A stretch of 64,000 nt of DNA from Streptomyces indicus (GTDB lineage Bacteria > Actinomycetota > Actinomycetes > Streptomycetales > Streptomycetaceae). The stretch lies in the NCBI RefSeq assembly GCF_900100315.1, contig NZ_FNFF01000004.1:248001-312000 (forward strand), read 5' to 3'. Positions 26,351 to 35,847 of this stretch are shown here, in pieces. Made by a program: the position numbers and the translations under genes. The first letter of the stretch is position 1. Each line of letters opens with the position of its first letter. The notes under the pieces were generated by a model, which saw only the letters and a list, made by a program, of their open reading frames with translations, did no database searches and was not told the origin of the DNA.

Positions 26351-27100
26351 ATGCCTGGATGTGTCGATGTGACGCATTCCCCTACGGCGCCTGCGTCCCC
26401 CTCTGCGCGGCGCGCTCTCCATCTGCACCTGCCCCCGCACCCTGCTGCGCCGCTCCGCGCCGCGGACGACCACCGGGGGCTGACGCCCCCGACCCCCCTC
26501 TCCCCGGGGCTCCGTCCCGGGCGCCGTTTCCTGGGAGCTTCACCCCGGACCCCGATTCCTGAAAGCTGCGCCTCGGCCGTGTTTCCCGGGGCTGCGCCTC
26601 GGCCGGATCCTCTCCGGGGATGACCCTCCCGGTCCGGTGGTCTCGGGGCGGAGCCCGGGGTGCAGAGGAGCCCGGGTGTGCAGGGGGCAGAGCCCGGGGG
26701 TCCGGGGCGGAGCCCCCGCGGGGTCCGGGGCGGAGCCCCGAACGGGGTTGGGGGCGTCAGCCCTCAAGTACTCCGGCGTCGCGGAGCGGCGCAGCAGCGT
26801 CGGGCCGCAGGCCCGCACCGCCTGGGGACCGAAGCGCCCCGTACACACTCGGCCCTCCTCGGTCCCGCCACACCCGCGCCCGCGCACCGCCCCTGAGCCC
26901 GGGGCACCCCACACCCACCCCCAGGGACCGGGGCTCCCAAGCCCCAACCCCCGCCCCGTGCCCCGACCCACCCCGATGTGCGAGCATGAAGAAGCAAGGC
27001 CGCACGCCGGAAAATCGCCCCGTGGAACGGGGAATGATTCGGCGGCCACCGAGGTTGGCCGAAGCGGAAGCAGTCTCCGTACTACCCGGGAGAGATGTAG
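26351..27100. repeat. Gene-free GC-rich repeat stretch between nadA and erpA
   Basis: No convincing gene was seen. The stretch contains many small palindromes of the form GGGGCGGAGCCCC, including two tandem copies of a ~22-bp unit GGGTCCGGGGCGGAGCCCC near 26699-26742. At 26744-26795 there is a diverged copy of the element seen at 14555 and 14729 (GGGGGCGTCAGCCC followed by GTCGCGGAGCGGC). The last ~100 bp should hold the erpA promoter and ribosome binding site. Confidence 0.7.
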
Positions 27101-27457
27101 ATGTCCGTTCAGGACGAGAAGACCACCGTGAGCGACGGCATCATCCTGTCCGACGCCGCCGCCTCCAAGGTCAAGGCTCTGCTCGACCAGGAAGGCCGTG
27201 ACGACCTGGCCCTGCGTGTCGCGGTCCAGCCCGGCGGCTGCTCCGGCCTGCGCTACCAGCTGTTCTTCGACGAGCGCCAGCTCGACGGCGATGTCGTCAA
27301 GGACTTCGACGGCGTGAAGGTCGTCACCGACCGCATGAGCGCCCCCTACCTGGGCGGCGCCTCGATCGACTTCGTCGACACCATCGAGAAGCAGGGCTTC
27401 ACGATCGACAACCCCAACGCCACCGGCTCCTGCGCCTGCGGCGACTCGTTCAGCTAA
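27101..27457 (+). CDS. erpA: Iron-sulfur cluster insertion protein ErpA (HesB/IscA family)
   Basis: 118 aa A-type carrier. The conserved cysteines are in QPGGCSGLRYQLFFDE and the C-terminal GSCACGDSFS (CxC). It receives Fe-S clusters and passes them to apo-proteins such as those of respiration. The start is ATG 27101, with GGGAGAG upstream. A strong terminator follows. Its place beside the respiratory genes matches mycobacteria. Confidence 0.93.
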   Translation: MSVQDEKTTVSDGIILSDAAASKVKALLDQEGRDDLALRVAVQPGGCSGLRYQLFFDERQLDGDVVKDFDGVKVVTDRMSAPYLGGASIDFVDTIEKQGFTIDNPNATGSCACGDSFS

Positions 27458-27471
27458 GTCTCAGCACGACG

Positions 27472-27518
27472 ACGAGGAGGGCGGCACCCCGTACCGAACG
27501 GGGTGCCGCCCTCCTCGT
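27472..27518. terminator. Bidirectional terminator after erpA
   Basis: A perfect 21-bp stem (27472-27492 with 27498-27518) encloses the loop ACCGA, between erpA and the convergent gene ending at 27541. It is the strongest hairpin in the window. Confidence 0.93.
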
Positions 27519-27540
27519 ATGTCCGAAGACGCCGGCCCGG

Positions 27541-29052
27541 CTACTTCCGCGGCACCCGCGCCCCGTCCGCCCCGACGACCTCGCGCTCCCCGAGCGGCTG
27601 CTCCAACTGCACGGACTTCTTCTGCTCCTTGGCGATCATGATGCAGTACTTGCCGGGCTCCTGCGGCGTGTCCGTCACGGTCACCGTGACCCGGTCGCCG
27701 CTCTCCTTGACGGACGCCGTGTAGTCACTGCACACCCCGGCCCAGAAGTGCACGGTGAGCGTGCGTCCCGAGGTCTCGTACGACTCGATCTTGACGTTCT
27801 GCGGCCCTGCCGGATCCGACCCGTCCTCGGGCTCACCGGGAGTCGGCGTCGGCACCGGAGCCGTCGGCCGCTCCGTACCGGCGGGCGGCTCCGAAGGCCC
27901 ACCCGGCTCCGAAGGCACCGTTTCCGACGGCAGCGGCGCCGGCGCCCGCAGATACTCCTTCGCGACCGCCGGATGCGTCACCGTCACCGGCTCCGCCCCC
28001 GCCTGCGCCACCGAGAACAGCCACGCGGGCACCAGCACCTGCCGCCCCTTCTCGTGGTACGCCGCGAGCCCGAGCACCGCCGACTCCACCGCCACCCGCT
28101 GCGGCTTGGGCGGCGCGGGCTTCGCACCCGGCTCGCACGGCTGCTGCGGCTCGCCGACCGTCAGCTCGTCCTCGTGCGGCACGGCACTGGCGCAGCCCCC
28201 GATCTTCCCCGGCACGACACCGGGCGTCGAGGCCGCACTCAGCTGCTTCAGCGCTTCATCCGCACCGATGACCGGATACGAGACCCCCTTCACCGGCTCT
28301 GCCAACTGCCCGCTCGCGCCGGAGATCTCACCGTCAGGCCCGACCTGGATCCCGGTCGAGACCCCGTACGTGGGCAGCCCGTCCACCACGGGGTCCGCGT
28401 TGACCACGCGTGCGGCGCCCATCGTCTGGCGCGCGTCGAGCTTCGCGTCGTCCTGCCCCAGCGCCTTGAGGACGGGGGCCGCCGCGGCCTTGGCCTTCGC
28501 CTCGTCGACGGGCGGCAGATTCGCCAGGCCCGAGGACCCGACGGGCTTGTCGCACCCGCCCTCACGCGGGCAGGTCCCCGGATCGCCGACCAGCGGCGCG
28601 TACGTCCAGGTCCCCGGCGCCTGCTTGGCCACGGTGAGCAGCGGCGCGTTCCTGCCCGTACCCACCCGCCACTCGGCACCCTGCGAGGTCACCTCGCCCT
28701 GCATCCCCAGCGCGTCCGCGAGCTTCCCGACCTGCTCCTTCGACACCTCGCCCGAGGCCCGGTACACCGGCACCGACTCGGGCGCCTCGGGCAGCTCACC
28801 GCGCGCCGTGAACACCGCACCGCCCGGCACCGGTTCGCCACCGCCGGCGTGCGGCGTGTAGCCGTCGAGCGTCAGCGGGGGAGGGGCGTCGCCCGAGGGC
28901 GCGCCGGAGTCACCGCGTCCGCCTCCGGAGGAGCCGCTGGTCGCGAGATACGCACCGCCGCCGCCCGCGAGCAGCACGGCCGCCGCGACCGAGGCCACGA
29001 CCAGCCGGGACCTGGGCCCCCGGGTCTCCTCACGTATGCCTTCGCTGCTCAC
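27541..29052 (-). CDS. Single-pass membrane-anchored hypothetical protein
   Basis: 503 aa. A short cytoplasmic N-terminus is followed by one membrane segment (about 17-38; VVASVAAAVLLAGGGGAYLA), a Gly/Ser-rich linker and a large extracytoplasmic domain. A Pro/Thr/Glu-rich stretch lies at about 365-405, before a C-terminal ~90-residue region. Cysteines occur in pairs, suggesting disulfides. No catalytic motif was recognised. Its position next to erpA and adoK corresponds to that of the membrane protein Rv2203 in Mycobacterium, as I recall that locus; homology was not tested. Confidence 0.75.
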   Translation of the reverse strand: MSSEGIREETRGPRSRLVVASVAAAVLLAGGGGAYLATSGSSGGGRGDSGAPSGDAPPPLTLDGYTPHAGGGEPVPGGAVFTARGELPEAPESVPVYRASGEVSKEQVGKLADALGMQGEVTSQGAEWRVGTGRNAPLLTVAKQAPGTWTYAPLVGDPGTCPREGGCDKPVGSSGLANLPPVDEAKAKAAAAPVLKALGQDDAKLDARQTMGAARVVNADPVVDGLPTYGVSTGIQVGPDGEISGASGQLAEPVKGVSYPVIGADEALKQLSAASTPGVVPGKIGGCASAVPHEDELTVGEPQQPCEPGAKPAPPKPQRVAVESAVLGLAAYHEKGRQVLVPAWLFSVAQAGAEPVTVTHPAVAKEYLRAPAPLPSETVPSEPGGPSEPPAGTERPTAPVPTPTPGEPEDGSDPAGPQNVKIESYETSGRTLTVHFWAGVCSDYTASVKESGDRVTVTVTDTPQEPGKYCIMIAKEQKKSVQLEQPLGEREVVGADGARVPRK

Positions 29053-29191
29053 TGCCGCACTCCTTCACCAGGGCCGGGCGCACCGGACCGTATGCCGTCT
29101 CCCCACGACGGGGGATCGACAGTGGGACGGCCCGAGGGAGTGTTCGGTTCCCTGGCGCGCGACGGCGGGGCGCGGGTGCGGAGAGGGGCGC

Positions 29192-29395
29192 TCAGTCCCC
29201 GTACTCGGACATCCCGTCCAGCATCCGCGCGGACGCCGGTGGCACGACGATCCCATGGATGAGCGAGGGCGGCACGGGGGAGGCGGTGACGGCCCGCGGG
29301 GCCGTCCAGTGCGGCACCATCCGCGCGCAGTCCCCCTGCAGCTGCTTCAGCGTGAAGTCCTGAGAGGTGGGCGCGGGCGCCGTGTGCTTCGACAT
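29192..29395 (-). CDS. Small conserved hypothetical protein
   Basis: 67 aa from ATG 29395 (MSKHTAPAPTSQDFTLKQLQG) ending MLDGMSEYGD. It has no membrane segment or motif. Its compact, non-repetitive sequence and codon bias support a real gene. It is divergent from adoK across an unusually AT-rich 130-bp promoter region. The function is unknown. Confidence 0.65.
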   Translation of the reverse strand: MSKHTAPAPTSQDFTLKQLQGDCARMVPHWTAPRAVTASPVPPSLIHGIVVPPASARMLDGMSEYGD

Positions 29396-29527
29396 GACCG
29401 CACCGTACGCATGTGGGGGCGGCAAGAAAAAGGTCTACTTTACGGTAATTTCGCTGGTTCAGAGTTACGCCGACTTCCCGGTAGCGTGAGGTGTCAACCC
29501 CAGCCCACGCCCAGGAGACCCAACGTC

Positions 29528-30502
29528 GTGCGTATCGCAGTCACCGGCTCCATCGCCACCGACCACCTGATGACCTTCCCCGGCCGCTTCGCCGACCAGC
29601 TGGTCGCCGATCAGCTGCACACGGTCTCCCTGTCCTTCCTCGTCGACAACCTCGACGTACGCCGCGGCGGCGTCGCCGCGAACATCTGCTTCGGCATGGG
29701 ACAGCTCGGTACGCAGCCGGTGCTGGTCGGCGCGGCGGGCTCGGACTTCGACGAGTACCGCGCCTGGCTGGACCGGCACGGCGTCGACACCTCCTCGGTC
29801 CGTATCTCCGAGACGCTGCACACCGCGCGCTTCGTGTGCACCACGGACAAGGACCACAACCAGATCGGCTCCTTCTACACGGGCGCGATGAGCGAGGCCC
29901 GCCTGATCGAGCTGAAGACCGTCGCCGACCGCGTGGGCGGGCTCGACCTGGTCCTGATCGGTGCGGACGACCCGGAGGCGATGCTCCGGCACACCGAGGA
30001 GTGCCGCTCGCGGAAGATCCCCTTCGCCGCCGACTTCTCGCAGCAGATCGCGCGCATGGACGGCGACGAGATCCGCACGCTGCTGGACGGCGCCACGTAC
30101 CTCTTCTCGAACGAGTACGAGAAGGGTCTGATCGAGTCCAAGACCGGCTGGTCCGACGCCGAAATCCTCGGCCGCGTCGGCCACCGCGTGACCACCCTCG
30201 GCTCGCGCGGCGTGCGCATCGAGCGCGTCGGCGAGGAGTCCATCGAGGTCGGCTGCCCGGAGGAGGAGGCCAAGGTCGACCCGACCGGCGTCGGCGACGC
30301 GTTCCGCGCGGGCTTCCTGTCGGGTCTGTCGTGGGGCGTCTCGCACGAGCGGGCGGCGCAGATCGGCTGCATGCTCGCGACCCTGGTCATCGAGACCCTC
30401 GGCACCCAGGAGTACACCCTGCGCCGCGCCCACTTCATGGACCGCTTCACGAAGGCGTACGGCTTCGAGGCGGCCGCGGAGGTCCAGGAGCACCTGGCGT
30501 AA
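29528..30502 (+). CDS. adoK: Adenosine kinase-like PfkB-family carbohydrate kinase
   Basis: 324 aa from GTG 29528. The N-terminal signature is VTGSIATDHLMTFPGRF, the RGGVAANICFGMGQLG segment follows, and the PfkB C-terminal motif DPTGVGDAFRAGF contains the catalytic Asp. From memory the sequence is strikingly like Mycobacterium tuberculosis AdoK (Rv2202c), which phosphorylates adenosine to AMP, and the neighbours agree. Substrate specificity in this organism is inferred; a general ribokinase activity remains possible. Confidence 0.85.
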   Translation: MRIAVTGSIATDHLMTFPGRFADQLVADQLHTVSLSFLVDNLDVRRGGVAANICFGMGQLGTQPVLVGAAGSDFDEYRAWLDRHGVDTSSVRISETLHTARFVCTTDKDHNQIGSFYTGAMSEARLIELKTVADRVGGLDLVLIGADDPEAMLRHTEECRSRKIPFAADFSQQIARMDGDEIRTLLDGATYLFSNEYEKGLIESKTGWSDAEILGRVGHRVTTLGSRGVRIERVGEESIEVGCPEEEAKVDPTGVGDAFRAGFLSGLSWGVSHERAAQIGCMLATLVIETLGTQEYTLRRAHFMDRFTKAYGFEAAAEVQEHLA

Positions 30503-30883
30503 CCCGTCCCGCTCCCGGCATCGTTTCAGCCCCGCCGGCGTTTGAGGCGATCCGAACGAAGTTCGGATGCGGGGGCCCGGGGGCGAGAGCCCCCGGTTTC
30601 GGGAAGGGGCGGGGCGGGGGAGAAGGCCCGCCGCAGGCGCCACGGCCCCGCACCGGCCAACGCACCGAGCCGGGGGCTCCGCCCCCTGCACCCCCGCGGG
30701 GCGCGCCCTGCACCTCCGCAGGGCAAGCCCCCGCACAGCCCGGCCCCGCGCCCGACAGCGCACCGAGGCGGGGGCTCCGCCCCCTGCACCCCCGCGGGGT
30801 GAGCGTCCTTCATCCCCGCGGGGTGAGCGTCCTTCATCCCCGCGGTATGCCCCGCACCCCGCAGAGCCCAAGCCCCCGCACCC
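30503..30883. repeat. Gene-free repeat stretch with hairpins and a 24-bp tandem duplication
   Basis: No gene was seen. ATCCGAAC-GAA-GTTCGGAT (30550-30568) is a perfect hairpin. Several GGGGGCTCCGCCCCC-like palindromes follow. CCCGCGGGGTGAGCGTCC-type 24-bp units repeat at 30791-30814 and 30815-30838, with a partial third copy to 30845. The stretch lies between the convergent adoK and cysteine desulfurase genes. Confidence 0.7.
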
Positions 30884-32263
30884 CTACGAAAGCCGGCGGA
30901 CCACGTACCCCCACCCCCGGTCCGCCGGCACCTCGCCCACGAACTCGTGCCCCCGCAGATGGCACCACGCACGGATGTCCAGCTCCGCCACCTCGTCGTC
31001 GGAGACGACCGTCACCGTCCCGCCGACCGCCACCTGCCCGATCGCCTTCGCCAGCTCGATCACCGGCAGCGGGCACCGCTTGCCGAGCGTGTCGAGCACG
31101 AGCGACTCGCGCCCCGCCGAAGCGCCCCCGCCGACGGGCGCCCCCAGCTGATCCCGCACGGAGGACACCGCCCCCGGCAGCACCCCGAGGAACCGCTCCA
31201 CGTCCTCGCGCGAGGTCCCCGCCGGCAGCGAGACCCGCACGTTCCCCTCGCTCAGCACCCCCATCGCCTTGAGCACATGGCTCGGCGTCAGCGTGGAGCT
31301 CGTACAGGACGAACCGGACGAAACAGAGAATTCCGCCCGGTCCAGCTCGTGCAGCAGCGTCTCTCCATCGACATAGAGACAAGAGAACGTGACGATATGC
31401 GGCAGCCGCCGCTCAGCATCGCCCACGACCTCCACATCCGGGACGAGCTCCGGCACCCGCGCCCGGATCAGCGCGGTCAACTCCCGCAGCCGGGCGGCCT
31501 CTTGAGCCGCCTCCGCCCGCACCGCCCGCAGCGAGGCCGCCGCCGCCACGATCGCCGGCAGGTTCTCGAACCCGGGCACCCGTCCCGACTCCCGCTCGTC
31601 GACGGGCCCTTGTACGGAGAAGCGCACCCCCTTGCGTACGGCGAGCAGCCCCACACCCGCGGGCCCGCCCCATTTGTGCGCACTGCCGGTGAGCAGCGAC
31701 CAGTCGCCCTCCACCGGCCCCCACGCCAGCGACTGCGCGGCATCGACCAGGAGCGGCACCCCGACGGAACGGCACACCTCGGCGATCTCGCCCACGGGCT
31801 GGACCGTGCCCACCTCGTGGTTGGCGGACTGCAAGCACGCGAGCGCGGTGTCCTCGCGCAGCGCCCGTACGAACAAAGAGGTGTCCACACGACCCCCGCG
31901 GTCCACCGGGATCTCCGTCACCTCCCCGCCCTGCCCCTCATGGACGGCGGCCGAATGGAGCACCGCGGAGTGCTCCACGGCCGACACGATCAAGTGACGT
32001 CCGGCGCGCCGCCGTCCGGCGAGCGCCCCCGCGATCCCGGTGTGCAGCGCCTGCGTCCCGGACGCCGTGAACACCAGCTCGTCCGGCCGGCAGCCCACCG
32101 CCTCGGCGGCCGCCTCGCGCGCGGCGTCGAGCAGCATCCGCGCCCGGCGCCCCTCGCGATAGAGCCGGGAGGGATCGGCCCAGCCCTCGTCGAGCGCGGC
32201 GAGCAGCGCCTGGCGGGCGACGGGGTGCAGGGGAGCGGAGGTCGCGGCATCGAAGTACGGCAC
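30884..32263 (-). CDS. Cysteine desulfurase fused to a TusA-like sulfurtransferase
   Basis: 459 aa from GTG 32263. Residues 1-370 are a class V PLP enzyme of the IscS/NifS type: PLP lysine 197 in GSAHKWGGP and persulfide Cys320 in SSGSSCTSST. Residues about 385-459 are a TusA/SirA domain with Cys397 in KRCPLPVIELAKA. The fusion would let sulfur pass from the desulfurase Cys to the TusA Cys within one chain, for example toward tRNA thiolation or cofactor sulfur. That partner is inferred. Such fusions are known in actinomycetes. Confidence 0.9.
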   Translation of the reverse strand: MPYFDAATSAPLHPVARQALLAALDEGWADPSRLYREGRRARMLLDAAREAAAEAVGCRPDELVFTASGTQALHTGIAGALAGRRRAGRHLIVSAVEHSAVLHSAAVHEGQGGEVTEIPVDRGGRVDTSLFVRALREDTALACLQSANHEVGTVQPVGEIAEVCRSVGVPLLVDAAQSLAWGPVEGDWSLLTGSAHKWGGPAGVGLLAVRKGVRFSVQGPVDERESGRVPGFENLPAIVAAAASLRAVRAEAAQEAARLRELTALIRARVPELVPDVEVVGDAERRLPHIVTFSCLYVDGETLLHELDRAEFSVSSGSSCTSSTLTPSHVLKAMGVLSEGNVRVSLPAGTSREDVERFLGVLPGAVSSVRDQLGAPVGGGASAGRESLVLDTLGKRCPLPVIELAKAIGQVAVGGTVTVVSDDEVAELDIRAWCHLRGHEFVGEVPADRGWGYVVRRLS

Positions 32264-32608
32264 GTCCTCACGCTACGCCCGTACGAGGGGTCCCCGGCGC
32301 CCGGACCGCAGGTACGACCAGGGATCACCGACTTACTGTCGGTATCAGTCGAGGGATCGTCAGTTGCCTGTTCAAGGGCGGTTTTTTGGCGGACCGGGGG
32401 CCCGGGGAGGGTCCCCCGGGGCGGCGCATTCCACCCCTTCGGGTCGCGCCTCGGCGCGTTGGGCACCCTCCCCGCGCGACCCCAAATAGCGTCCAGTAGG
32501 GTTTGGTCCGCATAAACATCCAAACCCCTGCCCGTACACGGGCCGGCGCCCGACCAAGCATCACGGCCGAGCCCGGTCGAGCGGGCGAGACTCTCGGGAA
32601 GGCGCTAC
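32264..32608 (+). promoter_or_regulatory. Promoter region of the ctaCDF operon with an inverted repeat
   Basis: There is no gene in this 345-bp gap. GGGTTTGG (32499-32506) and CCAAACCC (32520-32527) form an 8-bp inverted repeat with a 13-base spacer, next to a possible -10 (TAGGGT at 32497-32502). Upstream, 32383-32465 is rich in GC palindromes. The ribosome binding site GGGAAGG precedes the ctaC GTG. Confidence 0.45.
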
Positions 32609-33568
32609 GTGAGTCCCAACGGCTCCGACCGCTCGTCGCGGCGCCCGATGCGGCGGAAGCTGCCGCAGGTGCTGACTGCGGGCCTCATTCTTGCGACCGC
32701 TACCGGTTGCACATACGAGGATTTCCCCCGCCTTGGAATGCCCACTCCGACCACGGAGGAGGCGCCGCGGATCCTGTCCCTCTGGCAGGGATCCTGGGCC
32801 GCCGCTCTGGCCGTCGGGGTCCTCGTCTGGGGCCTGATCCTGTGGAGTGCTTTCTTCCACCGGCGCAGCCGCACCAAGGTCGAGGTTCCTCCGCAGACCC
32901 GGTACAACATGCCGATCGAGGCGCTGTACACGGTTGTTCCGCTGATCATCGTCTCGGTTCTCTTCTACTTCACGGCGCGCGACGAGTCGAAGCTCCTCGC
33001 GCTGTCCGAGAAGCCCGCCCACACCATCAACGTGGTCGGCTTCCAGTGGAGCTGGGGCTTCAACTACGTCGAGGACGTGCCCGGTTCCAAGGGCGACGCC
33101 AAGACGGATGAGAACCTGAAGGACATCCCGGACAAGTACCGCGATGCCTTCCCGGCGAACGCCGGCGGTGTCTACGACATCGGCACCCCGGGCACCCGGA
33201 ACCCGCAGAACAACAACCCGGGTCCGACCCTGTGGCTGCCCAAGGGCGAGAAGGTCCGCTTCGTGCTGACCTCGCGCGATGTCATCCACTCCTTCTGGGT
33301 CGTGCCGTTCCTGATGAAGCAGGACGTCATCCCCGGGCACACCAACGTCTTCGAGGTGACTCCGAACAAGGAGGGCACCTTCATGGGCAAGTGCGCCGAG
33401 CTCTGCGGCGTGGACCACTCCCGAATGCTGTTCAACGTGAAGGTCGTTTCTCCGGAGCGCTACCAGGAGCACCTGGAAGAGCTCGCGAAGAAGGGCCAGA
33501 CCGGGTACGTCCCGGCCGGCATTGAGCAGACGGACAATGCCAGGAATTCGGAGAAGACCCAACTGTGA
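32609..33568 (+). CDS. ctaC: Cytochrome c oxidase subunit II
   Basis: 319 aa from GTG 32609, with GGGAAGG seven bases upstream. The N-terminal signal ends near ATATGC and is possibly lipid-modified. Two transmembrane helices follow (about 60-80 and 105-122). The cupredoxin domain carries the CuA ligands: His in [11 protein letters not shown] and the [12 protein letters not shown] cluster with its two Cys, His and Met. Subunit II accepts electrons from the bc1 complex and passes them to haem a. It is the first gene of ctaC-ctaD-ctaF. Confidence 0.96.
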   Translation: MSPNGSDRSSRRPMRRKLPQVLTAGLILATATGCTYEDFPRLGMPTPTTEEAPRILSLWQGSWAAALAVGVLVWGLILWSAFFHRRSRTKVEVPPQTRYNMPIEALYTVVPLIIVSVLFYFTARDESKLLALSEKPAHTINVVGFQWSWGFNYVEDVPGSKGDAKTDENLKDIPDKYRDAFPANAGGVYDIGTPGTRNPQNNNPGPTLWLPKGEKVRFVLTSRDVIHSFWVVPFLMKQDVIPGHTNVFEVTPNKEGTFMGKCAELCGVDHSRMLFNVKVVSPERYQEHLEELAKKGQTGYVPAGIEQTDNARNSEKTQL

Positions 33569-35310
33569 GCATCCTCAACGAGCAACCCAAGGGTGCCGCC
33601 GCAGCTGATGACTCGTACGAGAACGAGATCCCGGTTCGGCGCAGGCAGCCCGGCAACGTCGTGGTGAAGTGGCTGACCACCACCGACCACAAGACGATCG
33701 GCACGCTGTATCTGGTCACGTCGTTCGCGTTCTTCTGCATCGGCGGTCTGATGGCGCTCTTCATGCGCGCCGAACTGGCCCGTCCCGGTTCGCAGATCAT
33801 GTCGAACGAGCAGTTCAACCAGGCGTTCACGATGCACGGCACGATCATGCTGCTGATGTTCGCGACGCCGCTGTTCGCCGGTTTCGCGAACTGGATCATG
33901 CCGCTGCAGATCGGTGCTCCCGATGTGGCGTTCCCGCGACTGAACATGTTCGCCTACTGGCTGTACCTGTTCGGCTCGCTGATCGCCGTCGGCGGCTTCC
34001 TCACCCCGCAGGGTGCGGCCGACTTCGGCTGGTTCGCCTACAGCCCGCTGTCGGACGCCGTCCGCTCGCCGGGCATCGGCGCCGACATGTGGATCATGGG
34101 TCTGGCCTTCTCCGGCTTCGGCACGATCCTCGGTTCGGTCAACTTCATCACGACCATCATCTGCATGCGTGCCCCCGGCATGACGATGTTCCGTATGCCG
34201 ATCTTCACCTGGAACGTGCTGCTGACCGGTGTCCTGGTCCTGCTCGCCTTCCCGGTGCTCGCGGCCGCGCTGTTCGCCCTGGAGGCGGACCGCAAGTTCG
34301 GTGCCCATATCTTCGACGCCGCAAATGGCGGCGCCTTGCTGTGGCAACACCTCTTCTGGTTCTTCGGACACCCAGAGGTGTACATCATCGCCCTGCCGTT
34401 CTTCGGCATCATTTCCGAGATCATCCCGGTCTTCTCCCGCAAGCCGATGTTCGGTTACATCGGTCTGATCGGCGCGACGATCGCGATCGCGGGTCTGTCC
34501 GTGACGGTGTGGGCCCACCACATGTACGTCACCGGCGGTGTACTGCTTCCGTTCTTCTCCTTCATGACGTTCCTCATCGCCGTACCAACCGGTGTGAAGT
34601 TCTTCAACTGGATCGGAACGATGTGGAAGGGGTCCCTGAGTTTCGAGACCCCGATGCTCTGGACCATCGGCTTCCTGATCACCTTCACCTTCGGTGGTCT
34701 GACCGGTGTCATCCTGGCCTCGCCCCCGATGGACTTCCACGTCTCGGACTCGTACTTCGTGGTCGCGCACTTCCACTACGTGGTGTTCGGCACCGTCGTC
34801 TTCGCGATGTTCGCCGGCTTCCACTTCTGGTGGCCGAAGTTCACGGGCAAGATGCTCGACGAGCGCCTCGGCAAGATCACGTTCTGGACGCTGTTCGTGG
34901 GCTTCCACGGCACGTTCCTGGTGCAGCACTGGCTCGGTGCCGAGGGCATGCCGCGTCGTTACGCGGACTACCTCGCGGCCGACGGCTTCACCGCTCTGAA
35001 CACGATCTCGACGATCGCGTCCTTCCTGCTCGGTATGTCGATCCTGCCGTTCATGTACAACGTCTGGAAGACGGCCAAGTACGGCAAGAAGATCGAGGTC
35101 GACGACCCGTGGGGCTACGGCCGTTCGCTCGAGTGGGCCACGTCCTGCCCGCCGCCGCGGCACAACTTCCTCACGCTGCCGCGTATCCGCTCGGAATCCC
35201 CGGCGTTCGATCTGCACCACCCGGAGATCGTCGCCATGGAGCAGGAGCAGCTGGCCGCTTCCGGTCACGGTGACAAGGCTCTCGCGGGCGGCAAGGAGGC
35301 CGGCAAGTGA
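33565..35310 (+). CDS. ctaD: Cytochrome c oxidase subunit I (aa3 type)
   Basis: 581 aa with twelve membrane helices, the catalytic haem-copper subunit. Ligands seen are the low-spin haem His in FTMHGTIML, CuB His and cross-linked Tyr in [10 protein letters not shown], the CuB pair HHMYV, and the haem pair in [11 protein letters not shown] 33565 overlaps the ctaC stop by four bases. The length is usual for actinobacterial CtaD. Confidence 0.97.
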   Translation: MSILNEQPKGAAAADDSYENEIPVRRRQPGNVVVKWLTTTDHKTIGTLYLVTSFAFFCIGGLMALFMRAELARPGSQIMSNEQFNQAFTMHGTIMLLMFATPLFAGFANWIMPLQIGAPDVAFPRLNMFAYWLYLFGSLIAVGGFLTPQGAADFGWFAYSPLSDAVRSPGIGADMWIMGLAFSGFGTILGSVNFITTIICMRAPGMTMFRMPIFTWNVLLTGVLVLLAFPVLAAALFALEADRKFGAHIFDAANGGALLWQHLFWFFGHPEVYIIALPFFGIISEIIPVFSRKPMFGYIGLIGATIAIAGLSVTVWAHHMYVTGGVLLPFFSFMTFLIAVPTGVKFFNWIGTMWKGSLSFETPMLWTIGFLITFTFGGLTGVILASPPMDFHVSDSYFVVAHFHYVVFGTVVFAMFAGFHFWWPKFTGKMLDERLGKITFWTLFVGFHGTFLVQHWLGAEGMPRRYADYLAADGFTALNTISTIASFLLGMSILPFMYNVWKTAKYGKKIEVDDPWGYGRSLEWATSCPPPRHNFLTLPRIRSESPAFDLHHPEIVAMEQEQLAASGHGDKALAGGKEAGK

Positions 35311-35705
35311 AGGTCCAAGGAAAGATGTTCATCTGGCTGAGCTTCTTCGTGCTCGCCATGGCGATCATCTATGGCGTGTGGTCGAAGGAGCCGGCCGGTA
35401 CCACGGCTCTGTTCCTCGCCTTCGGTCTGTGCATCATGGTCGGCTACTACCTGGCCTTCACGGCCCGGCGGGTCGACGCCATGGCGCAGGACAACAAGGA
35501 GGCCGACGTCGCGGACGAGGCCGGCGAGGTGGGGTTCTTCTCCCCGCACAGCTGGCAGCCGCTGTCGCTCGCGGTCGGTGGCGCGCTCGCCTTCATGAGC
35601 GTGGCCTTCGGCTGGTGGCTGCTCTACTTCTCGGCCCCGATCATCCTGGTCGGCCTGTGGGGCTGGGTCTTCGAGTACTACCGCGGTGAGAACCAGAACC
35701 AGTAG
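35307..35705 (+). CDS. ctaF: Actinobacterial cytochrome c oxidase subunit IV
   Basis: 132 aa with four hydrophobic helices arranged as two pairs around a charged loop. GTG 35307 overlaps the ctaD stop by four bases. This small subunit is specific to actinobacterial aa3 oxidases and helps form the bc1-aa3 supercomplex. The gene ends with the codon repeat AACCAGAACCAG and is closed by a terminator. Confidence 0.92.
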   Translation: MKVQGKMFIWLSFFVLAMAIIYGVWSKEPAGTTALFLAFGLCIMVGYYLAFTARRVDAMAQDNKEADVADEAGEVGFFSPHSWQPLSLAVGGALAFMSVAFGWWLLYFSAPIILVGLWGWVFEYYRGENQNQ

Positions 35706-35730
35706 TGCAGCGCTAGCACGCTGAGCTCCG

Positions 35731-35773
35731 AGAGGGGCCCGGACACTCCGTCAGGAGCCGTCCGGGCCCCTCT
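35731..35773 (+). terminator. Terminator of ctaCDF
   Basis: A perfect 14-bp stem, AGAGGGGCCCGGAC (35731-35744) with GTCCGGGCCCCTCT (35760-35773), is followed by a T tract. Confidence 0.9.
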
Positions 35774-35847
35774 TTTGCAGCAGTTTGAGCTTCTCGTACG
35801 GAGCACTCCGCGCGCCGTACCTGACAAACCTTCATAGCGTGTGCTGC

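Noticed and set aside
26351-27100. Small genes in the nadA-erpA gap
   Set aside because: All frames there are Arg/Pro/Gly-rich, cross palindromic repeats and lack ribosome binding sites or recognisable motifs.
30503-30883. CRISPR array, suggested by repeated GC-rich units
   Set aside because: Units are adjacent without unique spacers, differ in length, and no cas gene is present.
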